Shown one piece after another: positions 1 to 10,698 of a stretch of DNA of 64,000 nucleotides. The notes beneath the pieces are model-generated. The model did no database searches. It saw only the letters and a list, made by a program, of their open reading frames with translations, and was not told the origin of the DNA. Within the stretch, counting starts at the first letter, position 1, and each line of letters starts with the position of its first letter. Both the position numbers and the translations under genes were made by a program. This stretch comes from Gliomastix tumulicola (lineage: Eukaryota; Ascomycota; Sordariomycetes; Hypocreales; Bionectriaceae): positions 3,096,409-3,160,408 of the forward strand of contig BCHX01000005.1 in the NCBI GenBank assembly GCA_001599755.1, read 5' to 3'.

Positions 1-1178
1 GATGAGCCAAACCATATCTCCCAGTTGCCACGACTGTCTTTGGTCAGCATCGTAGCCTTAGTATGCTAAGGACCTCACATGGAACGTACTGGAGCTCGTG
101 AGTAGAGAGCGACCCTGGGCATCCTGATCCCTGCAGAGAGCCGGTCAAGGCCCGACTTATGCTTGAAATCAAATGGAATTCCGCGGGAGCGCTTTCTATC
201 AGCTTGCGTGAGGAGAAAGCTTGAGTTATCGAGCAATATCTTCATGACATTACCCCGCTCACAGGATGGGCTTTGCCACTCTTGCGTCATGCTGAGGCTG
301 AGGTGGTACTCTCGCTTTACTGTGGCAGTGCATTCATTCTTCTCCCCCCGCTTCCGCTACCCAAGTAAGTCAGACGCACAAAACATGCTCAATGAACAAG
401 TGTGCGGTGCTTCTCAGCTTTTCCCAAAGTAGCAACATACCAGAACAGGAGGCCGAGGCTGATAAGGAAGTAAATAAGAGACGATGCCATGAGGGCGTTG
501 CAATTTCCCTTGTATCAATACACCACAGTGCAATGCGTGATGTAGGAAGGAGTCTAGGGAGTTCAATACTCTAGGTATGTAGCACCAAGTTGACGCCTAC
601 AATTAATTACAGGGGCGACTTCCGCCATAGCAGGCACCCTGAATGCGTTGGTACAGTGACCGCCGATCTTCTCGTCACCTACAGCTTGCCGTACTCGATA
701 CATGCGAAATGATATGCAAACCTACTAGTACTTAGGTAGAGGGGCTGAGCTGCCACTATCTGTATTCATAACGTGTGAAATGCCTCTAAGACAGACCCGT
801 GTCGTCATCAGCTGTCGAGACCTATTTCCATTTCCTCGAGTTTTCATACAAGTAGGGCGGACCTACCTACCCACGCAGACTTGCTTAGCTGCTCATGCCG
901 CTTTTCCCGTCCCAGAGCGAAGCGCCCGACGCTAGGCGCATCTGAGCCCATCATCTGATAAGCGGACAGCAGCCACTTAGTTGCCTTACGCGATGGTTCG
1001 CAATCGATAACTTGCTGGCGATCTGCCCATCGGCAATCGTCGGGCGGTGAGGATGTGTGCTGGGACTCAGCGCCTCTGCGTCGTCGCATATCTGCGTCAC
1101 TCATCATCAGATTTTCCTTCCTAACCTTCACACGAAAATGAGGTACACGGCGGTTCACGCAGATCAGACCTCCCAGAG
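1..1178. other. Gene-poor left edge
   Basis: I see no convincing gene here. The open frames are short, show no recognisable domain, and overlap each other on both strands. The right part is probably the promoter and 5' leader of the HET gene that starts at 1179. Confidence 0.5.
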
Positions 1179-3182
1179 ATGAGGTTGATCAACACCCGGA
1201 CGCTGGCGATGCACGACTTTGTCGGCCGGCCGCCGGGATATGCCATCCTCTCACACACATGGGGCAAAGGCGAGGTCACCTTCCAGGACTTCTACTACCC
1301 GGAGTCCAGGGAGAGATTGCGCGGCTTCGCCAAAATCAGGGCAGCGTGCCAGCAAGCGCAAAAGGAGAACATCAGCTACGCCTGGGTCGATTCGTGCTGC
1401 ATCGACAAGACCAGCAGCTCTGAGCTTGGTGAGGCAATCAACTCCATGTTCAAATGGTACCGCGATGCGGCGGTGTGCTATGCCTTTCTGGAGGATATCA
1501 CTCCTGAAGACGTGCCCCTGTACCAGTACCAGGGCGACACCGGCCTCAGTACTACCGCGACCATCGGGTTTGGACACAGCAAGTGGTTTACCAGGGGCTG
1601 GACGCTGCAGGAGCTCATCGCGCCGCAACGCGTCGACTTTTACAATCAGAAGTGGCAGAAGATTGGCGAGAAGAGGGCCATGTCCGAGGCGCTCGCCAGG
1701 ACCACGGGCATCGATGCCTTCATCCTCAGCGGCACGGGTGATCTCCAGCAAGTCAGCGTCGGGCGGAGGATGAGTTGGGCTGCTGGCCGTGAGACGGAGC
1801 GTCCAGAAGATATTGCGTACAGCCTGCTGGGACTCTTCGATGCCAACATCCCGCTCATCTACGGCGAGGGGACGCGCGCATTTCTCCGTCTGCAGGAGAA
1901 GATCTTGGAGCAGGCGGACGACCACACGATATTTGCTTGGAGGGGCACAACGTCGGACGGGTACGCACTCAACAACAGAGACAGAGGATGCGGACTCTTC
2001 GCAGCCTCGCCGAATGACTTCCAGAACTTCCTATCCGGACCGCAGCTCGTCGATCCGCGCAGCAGCAGCGGGAAAGCCGCCGTCACTGTGCGCTCCGCCG
2101 ACAACCTCGCGCGTGTCTGGGGCTCCAAGATGCCGTCAGATCCCATCACCAAGACCCATAAGGGGATTCGGATCACCTCCAAGATCAAAGACCTTCGCTA
2201 CCCGTGGGCGAAACGTGATCTCATTCTACTTCTCCTCAACTGCTGCTTCGACGGCGACCCAAAAGCAGCGGCCGGAATCTACCTAAAGCGTCAGGGCGAG
2301 AACCACTACGTGAGAATCAGGGCGTCCGAGGTCGCGAGCGTGCATCCCGATTCTACGCATACCATCTCGACGGTGTATGGCCTCGGCAGCGTCGCAGATA
2401 TCCAGCACCACCACTACGCCGACCAGTGGACGACGTCGACCCGGATCCTGGGCGAGATGGCAGAAGCCGACACTCTCGGGCGGGATGCTTCGCTCGTCCG
2501 AGATGAGTACAGAGACGCATTCCACATCCCCCGGAGCTCGTTTAGCATATACGGGATGCTGGAGGCCTTCTACCTCGATCGGATCTGGACGGTCGATGGC
2601 CTAGGGCTCTGGCGATCCTTTCTGCTGAATCCGAGAGAGCATTCGGGCGACCTCGTCCTCAAGACACACTCCCGGTTCAACACCGCACTGGTCTTTGCAT
2701 CCAGGAGTGGGAAGTACAACCTCTTCATCTTTCTCGGCACGCACCCTGTGCAGGCTGAGGGCAGCGCCTACACTTACGGTACCTGCTCACATTACCTGAG
2801 CGCCATCTGTCTCTCGGCTGAACAGGCCGCCCAGCTGCATAGCCGCTTCATCAGCAACGGCTTCCGCAACCACGAGACCCGCGCCACCATGCGAGCCCAA
2901 GACTTCGACACGGGTGTCGTGCTACGCGTTCCATGTGGACAGTCCTTGCTGCGGGTTGCCGCAAATTCCACCATCTTGTACGGGATACCGATGCATCGGC
3001 TGAGGATATCATGGGCTTTTCTTTTGTCTGATGTTGCTCGGTTCCTCGCGAGGGGGCCGGCTATTATCATCTACCTCACCGGGCTGCTCTACGTATTCAT
3101 CTTGATGAGCAACCCAACCAGTGACCGGGACCCGGACCCGAGCCGCCAGTATGAAGGATCTAGGACTTTTCCACCGGCTTGA
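1179..3182 (+). CDS. HET-domain protein with C-terminal membrane segment
   Basis: Single-exon 667-aa protein. The N-terminal ~250 residues form a heterokaryon-incompatibility (HET) domain: AILSHTWGKGEVTFQDF near residue 24, then a WVDSCCIDKTSSSEL block, WFTRGWTLQELIAP near residue 135, and RPEDIAYSLLGLFD followed by PLIYGEGTRAF near 210-230. HET domains are TIR-like modules that trigger cell death in fungal non-self recognition. The middle of the protein is not recognised. A hydrophobic stretch near residues 625-645 (PAIIIYLTGLLYVFILM) suggests a C-terminal membrane anchor. The start is the first ATG of the frame and places the HET domain at the usual distance from the N-terminus. Its HET domain resembles that of the ankyrin protein at 60913, but the C-terminal halves are unrelated. 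Its partner or trigger is unknown. Confidence 0.92.
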   Translation: MRLINTRTLAMHDFVGRPPGYAILSHTWGKGEVTFQDFYYPESRERLRGFAKIRAACQQAQKENISYAWVDSCCIDKTSSSELGEAINSMFKWYRDAAVCYAFLEDITPEDVPLYQYQGDTGLSTTATIGFGHSKWFTRGWTLQELIAPQRVDFYNQKWQKIGEKRAMSEALARTTGIDAFILSGTGDLQQVSVGRRMSWAAGRETERPEDIAYSLLGLFDANIPLIYGEGTRAFLRLQEKILEQADDHTIFAWRGTTSDGYALNNRDRGCGLFAASPNDFQNFLSGPQLVDPRSSSGKAAVTVRSADNLARVWGSKMPSDPITKTHKGIRITSKIKDLRYPWAKRDLILLLLNCCFDGDPKAAAGIYLKRQGENHYVRIRASEVASVHPDSTHTISTVYGLGSVADIQHHHYADQWTTSTRILGEMAEADTLGRDASLVRDEYRDAFHIPRSSFSIYGMLEAFYLDRIWTVDGLGLWRSFLLNPREHSGDLVLKTHSRFNTALVFASRSGKYNLFIFLGTHPVQAEGSAYTYGTCSHYLSAICLSAEQAAQLHSRFISNGFRNHETRATMRAQDFDTGVVLRVPCGQSLLRVAANSTILYGIPMHRLRISWAFLLSDVARFLARGPAIIIYLTGLLYVFILMSNPTSDRDPDPSRQYEGSRTFPPA

Positions 3183-3428
3183 GATGAGAAGATATCGAGT
3201 GAGCTCACGACATGAAGGAAGAGAAGGAGGGGGTTTTACCACGATCATAGAGTTCTTATCTTGCTATTCAGCCTAATCCACTACTATCTCTCCTGCCTCA
3301 GCCAGATACATAGAACAGCAGTCGAGGGGAAACCCTTCTTCAGGGCTAAAAACCTCACCGACTGATCCAATCTCAACTGATCATCCTCTAGGTATACACT
3401 CCACCAACCGGAGCACCGTAAGATCGAT

Positions 3429-3842
3429 CTAACACTTGAACGCGACCGAGTTCTTGCCCTTCAGAGTCCAGCAGCCGTTGTCGTCAAGCTTCCTCCCACC
3501 CGAGTTGCAGGTGCCGTCATCATAGGCCTCGACTACCAAGCAACCACAGTCAGCAAATGTTCTCGCGCAAAACCACTCTATGATCGATATTGTCGGGAGG
3601 TACTCACTGTAGCAGTTGCCTGAGCGGTCGAGGATCTCAACTCCGCGGGTGTCGTCAGACAGGTCCAGGCAGGCGCCAGCGCTGTAGTCGCGGACAGGGC
3701 CGCCGCTGTCGCCGCAGTTGTTGCTGCTGTGCCACTTCAGCTGGACGTCTAGGCCTCGGGCAAAGCTGGGGCTAGCCATCGCTCCAGGCATGGCGAGAGA
3801 GAGGGCCGCGACGGCGGTGGTGGCGAGGTTGTTGAACATCAT
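3429..3842 (-). CDS. Small secreted cysteine-rich protein
   Basis: Exons 3608-3842 and 3429-3532 are separated by a 75-nt intron (3533-3607) with GTGAGT donor, GCTGAC branch site and TAG acceptor; this gives 112 aa. Residues 1 to about 23 are a typical signal peptide (basic-poor start, Ala/Leu-rich core, ending AMA-SP). The mature ~88 residues hold six cysteines, which fits three disulfides, and no known enzymatic motif. Size, secretion and cysteine content match the loose class of fungal small secreted or effector-like proteins; the function is unknown. The intron is a multiple of three and has no stop, so retention would still give a 137-aa product with extra Cys residues. I prefer the spliced form because both splice sites and the branch site are good. 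Confidence 0.7.
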   Translation of the reverse strand: MMFNNLATTAVAALSLAMPGAMASPSFARGLDVQLKWHSSNNCGDSGGPVRDYSAGACLDLSDDTRGVEILDRSGNCYSEYLPTISIIEWFCARTFADCGCLVVEAYDDGTCNSGGRKLDDNGCWTLKGKNSVAFKC

Positions 3843-5240
3843 CTTGGGTGGTTTAGGGGGAAGGAGATCTGCTGTATTTTAAGGTGTAGTATGCTGTAGT
3901 GCTTGATGAGGGATGAGTTTGAAGTGTTTGAGAGTGTGTGAAGAACTTGAAATGAAGACGGGGGAATCGCAGATATATATACTTGTCGGCGTGTCAGCTC
4001 TCTACGAGAAATTGTGCATAGCCGGTCTCTGTTTCTTCCTCTTCCCATCCTCTCATACGTTGGCTCAGTCGTCAAGCCTTCTTCCACACCCCGTATTAGG
4101 ATGCAAAGCCTTGATCAACATGGATCGCCCGGGGACCGTCAGAGATCGTCGCAGCCCTGTCTAAGATGGCTCTCCAGCCCCCAATACGATCATCGCAAAA
4201 GTTCGTCCTCACCAAACAAATATGCCTCGGTCAGCACGAATGACGCAGCGAGGGCCCGGTGATTCAGATTTTACGTAAATCTATAATGAAGTACATTTTT
4301 CGGTGTGATGAGGCTGCACTGTGTTTCTTTACGTTGGTGATAGCAAAGTGGTGACATGCAAGTACCGCCTCTAGGCTGACATGAAATACCCTGTCAAGAA
4401 AGGTACGGCAGGAGGAAAATGCTACAATCAAAAACCCTACGAAATTCATACTTGTTGGAGCTCTATCAGACTCTACTGAAGGCTTCTTGGTTCGGAAAAT
4501 TCGCCGGCCCAAGGTAGAGACAAGCACATTCCTCAGCCCCAGCCTCATACACGACTGTCGATCTGCTGCACGGGCTGGCATATCAGCAAAAGTACACAGT
4601 GATCAAATTCAGGCACCATACTGTAGATTAGGCAGCTAAATCAAAACAGTCTTCTATAAGCTCGCATGGTTCGTTTCTATAGCGAACCGCACCGCAGCGG
4701 CACCCAACGTGAGCGTACCGGCCAGGGTGTTAGAATCGGCGATCAACAGGCGGAAGACTCTCACCCTGACAAGCTGTATGTCGAAATAGAATCATAATCT
4801 CACCTAGGAAACAATGAACGTCCGATATTATGGAATTAAGGCCGCCTTGCTGACTCAGTTCCACCATCTGCGTGCCTCGCCTTAGCCAACCAGTTGTCAG
4901 ACGCGTCATCTACCCCTGAGACACGGTCAAGGCTCGGCCAGTCGGTGAGGAGGCCCGGGTCCTTCAGCCCCCAAGCATGCGGTCGATCATCACACATTTA
5001 GTAATTGGGCGCCAATCAGGACTAAGTAATCAGTGACGGGCGGCACAGCAAGGCGTTAATCGGGCTGCATCGTGGAGTAGCGATGATCTATCACACCGTG
5101 CGGATGACATGTAGTGCAGATCACGAGCTGAGTGAGGCGGCCCGTCGGCCACATCGGCCTTGGTACCTAATTTCCACGTTCTGTGTGTCATTCATTTGAT
5201 TGAAGATGGCTACAGGGCCTGATATCACCAATCTCTGCAG
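3843..5240. other. Intergenic, no gene seen
   Basis: Upstream of the small secreted protein gene and downstream of the 2-hydroxyacid dehydrogenase. Frames are short and have no domain; the frame at 3839-4087 is the leader of the secreted-protein gene. No repeat longer than a few bases was noticed. Confidence 0.5.
3972..3982 (-). promoter_or_regulatory. TATA-like element of the small secreted protein gene
   Basis: An alternating TATATATATC run read on the minus strand lies about 130 nt upstream of the ATG at 3842. The spacing allows a core promoter with a ~100-nt leader. No transcription start can be seen directly. Confidence 0.4.
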
Positions 5241-6309
5241 CTAAGTCACAACATTCGTCGGTTCTCCCAGTACCCACGCCCGGACGTTGTTCTGCAGAGT
5301 CCTTATGAAGTTGACGTTGGTTTGCTCCGCGCACCAAGCAGTATGAGGTGTCGTGACAAGATTCAGGCCCTCAACCCGGCCCCCAATGAGCGGACTGACA
5401 TCCTCCGAGACCGGCTCCGTTGCGTACACGTCGGTGGCCGCCCCTGCAATCTGACCCTTCTCGAGGGCCTGCAGCAGTGCCTCCTCATCGACGATGCCAC
5501 CACGAGACACGTTGACCAGGATGGAGCACTGCTGCATGTTCTGGAATTCCGTCGCTGAGATCAGGTTCATGGTGCCTGGGGTTCTGGGGAGCGAGACGAC
5601 TATGACGGTGGCTGTGCGAAGCACCTCCTCGAACGAGACGCGACCTTCCTCTGCCTCATTCCGTCCCTTGCGGCTGGAAATGAGCACTTTCATCCCCAAT
5701 CCCTTTGCAAGAGCAGCGATTTGCTTGCCTAAATCACTGTCGTCAGTACAGTACTGATCAATAAAAAAGAGGGTAAAGGGCTCGACTCTTACCCACAGCA
5801 CCGTATCCCAGGATGCCAACAACCTCATCCTTGCACCCCAGCGGCGCCCTGCCATCAGGGCTATGGAGGGCACTGTTCAGCATCAGTCCTCGTCTCGTCC
5901 ATTCCGAGGCCTGCGTCAACCGGTGACTGAGAGGGATGGCCCTCCGCACAGAGAAGTACAGCCCAATCGCATGCTCCGCCACCGCCGTCGTGTTGCACTC
6001 GGGCGAATTCATCACGGTGATCCCCCGTCGCCGGCAGGCCTCGAGGTCCACCGAGTCGGTACCGGAGGCGACGACGGCGATGGTGCGGAGTCTGGGCGAG
6101 TGCTCCTCGCTGAGGACCTCCCGGCTCAGCGGGATCCTGTTGATGATGAGGATGTCGGCATCTTTGATCCGCTCCTTGAGTTCGTCTGCGCTCGTGTACT
6201 TGTATTGTGTGAGGTCGTATGTGTGGCCTGGCGGGAGGTCGAAGACGGGTGTGGGCAGGAAGAAGTTTTCCAGGAACACGATGTTGTGGTGTTGGGCGTG
6301 GGTGGTCAT
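5241..6309 (-). CDS. D-isomer-specific 2-hydroxyacid dehydrogenase
   Basis: Exons 5793-6309 and 5241-5728 flank a 64-nt intron (GTAAGA...TTTAG) that splits the glycine codon of the nucleotide-binding motif; the protein is 334 aa. The family reduces 2-keto acids (for example glyoxylate or hydroxypyruvate) to D-2-hydroxy acids with NAD(P)H. Visible hallmarks are the Rossmann motif GILGYGAVGK, the catalytic Arg in NVSRGGIVDEE, the Glu in ATDVYATEP, and the active-site His in TTPHTAWC. The length fits the family (about 320-350). The substrate cannot be told from sequence. I start at ATG 6309; the in-frame codon upstream at 6321 is TTG. The active site looks complete. The protein carries no visible targeting signal, so cytosolic is the default guess. 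Confidence 0.9.
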
Positions 6310-7331
6310 GATTACGCCCAAGCTGTCTTATCCTTACTGATATCGATGCAACGAGGTTCATAGCATGGTAATGCATCCATATATCAACATATATATACAC
6401 CACCATGTGCGTGTCTACACCAGCTTACCTCAGCATTGGGCCAATGTGAAGCGACCCAGAAAGTGTGCGCCCTTCGAGTGGGGAGGATGGACAAACCCCC
6501 ACTGGCAAGGCGTGTGTGCTGCTTGTTATTACTTCTGCCGCTTCGTCTCGTCTCCGACTCTGATCCCAACCGAAATCCGGGTACTCAACGGGGGTAATGT
6601 CTACTAAATAAGACTGGAAACTTTGGCCAATAGCGGTGGCGGTCGGTTCCCCAATTACAAAACATCACCAGAGACCACCTTGTCCGAGTACCGAAACCCG
6701 GCCTCGCCAATTATACGGGCCAAATGTGCTACGTTTGCGCGACTGCTGACTACGCTGATGGACCGGATGTTGCACACCCATCCGCTCGTGGAACGTCTGG
6801 GCTGCATCTGCCTCGGGAAAAAAAAACATCAGATACGCTCAACCAGCCAGGGTCTTCTTTCTCCTCTGGAAATAGAAGCAGCGTCAAATGGCGAGGGATC
6901 AAGGGAGGAAGGTCGACGGCGTGCTTTCTTTGTCCGCCTGAGAGTGCTAGCAAGCAGACAGAGGAGCTCCCTCGATGGTTGTTCCAGCTCGAGCCAGCTT
7001 GAGGCCAGTCCGCCAGCACGGCAGGGCAAGCGGCATGTGCAGCCAGCCTTTCGTCTTTGTTTGGCCCGAAATAGTAGCGAAGGGGACGAAGAGAGGGGAA
7101 AATCGGTCTTTTGTTTGACGCCACCTCAAGGCAGACGCTTGAATGGGCATTTTCTCAAGCTACTTATTCCTCTCCTTGTCCATCCATGTCCTTCATCTTG
7201 CATCTCCCGTTGTTACCTACCGCGAGTCCTTTGCCGCCTTGTTCAGACGATATTCGTCCATCATCCGTGATTTGGGCTTCTTTTCCACACATCGTCCCGT
7301 GTCTCCAAACGTCGCGACCAGCAGCATCAAA
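6310..7331. other. Divergent promoter region
   Basis: Lies between the dehydrogenase (minus) and the coiled-coil protein gene (plus). CCAAT-type sequences occur near 6434 and 6627. The longer frames over 6623-7331 start at non-ATG codons or read the leader of the gene at 7332 and show no domain. Confidence 0.45.
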
Positions 7332-8975
7332 ATGAGCGCCTCGGGTGGCTCTGCTGGGGAGTCCGTCTCCCACATGACGAACCACATCCCCGCGACCGAC
7401 TACGCGACAACCTACCAATCTCGCCTCGTCGATCCGAGCAACGGCATCGTCACCGAGGACGACCTCGCCCTCCTGTCCCACCTCAACTGCAGCTACTTCT
7501 CCTCTGGCGGCCAGCCGCCCACGCTGCTTGCCCTCAAGCGACACGCCCAGAGTCTGGCGGCGCTCATCAGCAAGCTGAGCACCGCGCGGACCTTTGCCTT
7601 CATCAAAACTGGCTCCAAGCCCGGCAAGGAGGTTGCAGGGCAGTCGGCGATGTTTTCGACCATGCCCTACGACGCGTTCGACTGGCTGCACGACATGAGC
7701 AAGCCCTACGATACGACGGATCAGTGGCACCATGTCCCTCTCACGGCACTGTCCAACATGGTCAGGGAGGAATCTGAGAAGCACGGCGTCAGCTATCACT
7801 GTCCCCTGCACAAGGTGCAGCTGAAGAGAAATGTCCTCGACGAGGAGGGCGCCGAGACCACGCCTCGCTTCCTGTGGCAGACGCACAACACCCTGCTGCA
7901 GCACGCCAACGAGTGTCTGGAGATCCTCGACAGCGAGTACACCGACACGGGCGGCATCCTGTCCCTCCTCCCCGTGGACAGCAAGAAGCAGCAGCAGCAG
8001 CAGCCCCCCACACGCAACGACGCGCAGTCCCAGCAGCTGCAGGCGGCCCGCAACACCATCATAGGGCAGTGGATCGTACACCACCAGCAGCTCGTGTCGC
8101 GCATGCACGAGCTCGAGATCAACTACGCCAACGCCATCGACATGCTCGAGATGGACGCCGTCGTCCCCACGGAGCTGCTCAGCGACGCGGGCACCTTCAT
8201 CCGCGCCAACGGCCAGGTGCCGGCCTACCCGCAGGACCGGTACATCCTCGCGGGCATCGACGAGGACCTGGACAGCAAGATCCACGGCATCCTCGACGAC
8301 GAGGAGAGCCTCGAGACGGCGGACGACGCGCAGCGCAGGGAGGCCGGCGTCGTCGGCGATCGCATGTGGCGCGGCGAGGACGCGGACGGCTACGAGCGCG
8401 GGCTCGTCAGGGTCGATCTGACGTCGCGCTTCTACCGGATCAAGGGGGCGCGCAAGTCGCCCATCGTCATCATGCCCATCGCCTTCATGCACCCCAGGAC
8501 GGAGGCGACGCGTGACGCCGAGGCAAGGAAGACGGTGGTGGCCATCCCGCAGGGCAGACTCCCGCCTTGGGGCGGCGACGAGCCGGTCGGTGAGGGTGCG
8601 GAAGGCCAGAGTGACGAGCTGGCCCGACTCAGAGAGGAGAAGAAGAGCCTGGTCCACGAGAACAAGCAGCTGCAGACTGTGATAGACATTCTGCAGCGCG
8701 ACATCAAGGCCCAGAAGGACAAGTTCGAGCGGGAGGAGCAGGAACAGGCTGCGTTTGACCTACAGCAGGTCCAGGAGGCAGAGAGGAAGAAGGAGGCCCG
8801 GCGGAAGAGGAAGGCTGAGAGGGAGGAGGTGGAGGCCCTGAGACAGCGGGCAGCTCTGGAGGATGAGGAAGAGCGTGAACGCGAGGCGCAGGAGCAGGAG
8901 GAGAGAGAGGCCCGGAAGAAGCAGCGGGCCAAGGGCGGCAGGCATGTTCTGAAGCCTCCCCGACAGACGGAGTAG
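7332..8975 (+). CDS. Conserved-looking protein of unknown function with C-terminal coiled coil
   Basis: Single-exon 547-aa protein. I chose ATG 7332 (context CAAAATG). The same frame is open for 63 codons upstream from ATG 7143, but that part has a leader-like composition. Residues 1-240 are mixed and look folded, with a Cys-His pair in SYHCPLHKV. A polyglutamine patch near residue 220 (KKQQQQQP) separates this from a mostly helical part. Residues ~425-540 are a long charged heptad-rich segment (alternating Glu, Lys, Arg with regular Leu) that should form a coiled coil, ending in a basic tail. I do not recognise the family. The composition suggests a structural or scaffold protein, possibly nuclear or cytoskeletal, but this is only inference. 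No signal peptide or TM segment is visible. Confidence 0.75.
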   Translation: MSASGGSAGESVSHMTNHIPATDYATTYQSRLVDPSNGIVTEDDLALLSHLNCSYFSSGGQPPTLLALKRHAQSLAALISKLSTARTFAFIKTGSKPGKEVAGQSAMFSTMPYDAFDWLHDMSKPYDTTDQWHHVPLTALSNMVREESEKHGVSYHCPLHKVQLKRNVLDEEGAETTPRFLWQTHNTLLQHANECLEILDSEYTDTGGILSLLPVDSKKQQQQQPPTRNDAQSQQLQAARNTIIGQWIVHHQQLVSRMHELEINYANAIDMLEMDAVVPTELLSDAGTFIRANGQVPAYPQDRYILAGIDEDLDSKIHGILDDEESLETADDAQRREAGVVGDRMWRGEDADGYERGLVRVDLTSRFYRIKGARKSPIVIMPIAFMHPRTEATRDAEARKTVVAIPQGRLPPWGGDEPVGEGAEGQSDELARLREEKKSLVHENKQLQTVIDILQRDIKAQKDKFEREEQEQAAFDLQQVQEAERKKEARRKRKAEREEVEALRQRAALEDEEEREREAQEQEEREARKKQRAKGGRHVLKPPRQTE

Positions 8976-9373
8976 CGGACGGGGCGGTTCTGTGCCTGGG
9001 GGGGGGTCAGCATTGTCGTCCGTTTGAGTCAGTCAGCAGTCAGTCAGTTCGTGAATTGATTCATCTCGTATTGCATCCCTCCATCAGGAGTCTTGAAAAT
9101 GTGAGAGTGCCCAGACGGCAGGCATGGATGCAGGTCGCACCTTCCGAGATCCGGTCTGGATGATTCGGAAGGAGCGTGCTGAATTGACGGTGCTTCCTGC
9201 CCCCTGTGAGAATGCAGAAATTGTGGGCTCGCCACTGATCGCGTCGCCCGCGGAAAATCAAAATGCCACTGATTGATTGACCACCATCATTGACCACCAC
9301 AACCTGGACGTCTAGCTCCATCAGTCAGTTCGCCCCCTCCCCATCGTACAATGGCAGCGACAGCCCCGACAAT
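8976..9373. other. Short intergenic region
   Basis: Contains the 3' end of the coiled-coil gene, short GTCA repeats near 9025-9050, and the promoter or leader of the radical SAM gene. No gene seen apart from the small upstream ORF listed separately. Confidence 0.45.
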
Positions 9374-9443
9374 ATGCTCGGCCTCAGACAATCTCTCAGG
9401 CGGTCTCGGCCTGTCGCGCAGTCCGGGGTCGCCTCTCTCCTAG
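9351..9443 (+). promoter_or_regulatory. Possible upstream ORF overlapping the radical SAM start
   Basis: An ATG at 9351 opens a 30-codon frame that ends in TAG at 9441-9443, past the proposed main start at 9374 and in another frame. If the transcript begins upstream of 9351, this uORF would reduce initiation at 9374. Whether it is transcribed is unknown. Confidence 0.35.
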
Positions 9444-10698
9444 CCTCGCAGCTAATCGCCAGCTCTACGACCAAGCGCCGTCTCCATCTGGCGCCACCAT
9501 TCCTGCTCGACGACTACATCCCTCGCTACCAGATGCTCTCGTCCCGCGATGCAGCGAAGAAGCGCTCCCAGGCCTACGGTCATCTCCGCAACTGCAACCT
9601 CTGCCCGAGGCTGTGCGGCGTCAACCGGTACGAGACGACGGGCATGTGCCTCATCGGGGACAAGGCCAAGGTCAACGTCATTGCTCCTCACTTTGGCGAG
9701 GGTAAGTCCTGCTTATTCGCGGCAGCCGTGCGAGCTCTGTGCATGTGGTTGGTCATAGCTGCGAATAGATCACCCGGATTGTCCTCCCTTGCAGAAAGCT
9801 GCGCTACTATGCGTCTGACCAATTGCATACCAAGTGGTGTGAAGCGACGGGGGGCGGGGGGAGAGTATTGATGGCTGATGGATGGCTCGACGCAGAGACG
9901 TGCATACAGGGACACAACGGAAGCGGCGCGGTGTTCATGAGCGGGTGCAACATGCGCTGCATCTTCTGCCAGAACTACGACATCTCGCACCAGCGCAATG
10001 GCATGGACCTTACCCCGGAGGAGCTGGGCGACTGGTACATCAAGCTGCAGGAGGTCGGCCACGTGCACAACATCAACATCGTCACCCCGGAGCATGTCGT
10101 TCCCCAGGTGGCTCTCAGCATCCTGCACGCAAAGGACAGGGGATTGAGGCTGCCCATCGTGTACAACACGTCCAGCTTCGACTCCCAGGAATCCCTGGCC
10201 CTCATGGACGGGCTCGTAGACATCTACCTTGCTGACTTCAAGGTTTGGTCCGCCGCAACCTCCAAGAGACTCCTCAAGGCCGACGACTACGCCAAAACGG
10301 CTAGAGAGAGCCTCCGCACGATGCAGGCCCAAGTCGGTGATCTGTGCTTCACAGGAGACGGCATCGCCAAGAAGGGGCTTTTGGTGAGGCATCTTGTGAT
10401 GCCCGGAAAGGAAGATGAGGGAGCACAGATCATGAACTTCCTAGCCAATGAGGTCTCCCCGGACTGTTTTGTGAACATCATGGAGCAGTACCACCCTGAT
10501 GCTCATGTGGGGAAGAAGAACCACCGGAAGAGGAGGTCAGGAGGTCAGGGAGGTGCAGAAGAAGGCGAGACGGTGAGGTATGCCGATCTCGATCGAGCCG
10601 TGACCGACAGCGAGGTCTCTACTGTGCGGAAAGCAGCTGAAGACGCCGGCTTGTGGAGGTTCAACGATCCCCCTAAGCACGAAGGTTTTGCTATTTGA
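9374..10698 (+). CDS. Radical SAM protein, PflA/PflX-like, possibly mitochondrial
   Basis: Exons 9374-9701 and 9896-10698 flank a 194-nt intron (GTAAGT...GCAG); the protein is 376 aa. The radical SAM signature C-x3-C-x2-C is seen as CNMRCIFC, just after CIQGHNGSGAVFMSG. Upstream, the family's first Cys cluster appears as CNLCPRLCGVNR with a further Cys in GMCLIGD. This matches the uncharacterised pyruvate-formate-lyase-activase-like (PflX) group, which uses a 4Fe-4S cluster and S-adenosylmethionine to make a radical; the target is unknown. The first ~60 residues are rich in Arg, Ser, Leu and Ala and nearly lack acidic residues, like a mitochondrial presequence. In-frame codons upstream of 9374 begin with TTG, not ATG. 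A Lys/Arg-rich insertion follows EQYHPDAHVGK near the C-terminus. No formate-lyase partner gene is nearby. Confidence 0.88.

Noticed and set aside
6623..7270. 215-codon plus-strand open frame before the coiled-coil gene
   Set aside because: Begins at TTG, has no domain, and fits the promoter and leader of the gene at 7332.
7164..8657. Long open frame (about 497 codons) on the minus strand
   Set aside because: It is antisense to the coiled-coil protein gene in GC-rich DNA, starts at a non-ATG codon or a poor context, and has a low-complexity product.
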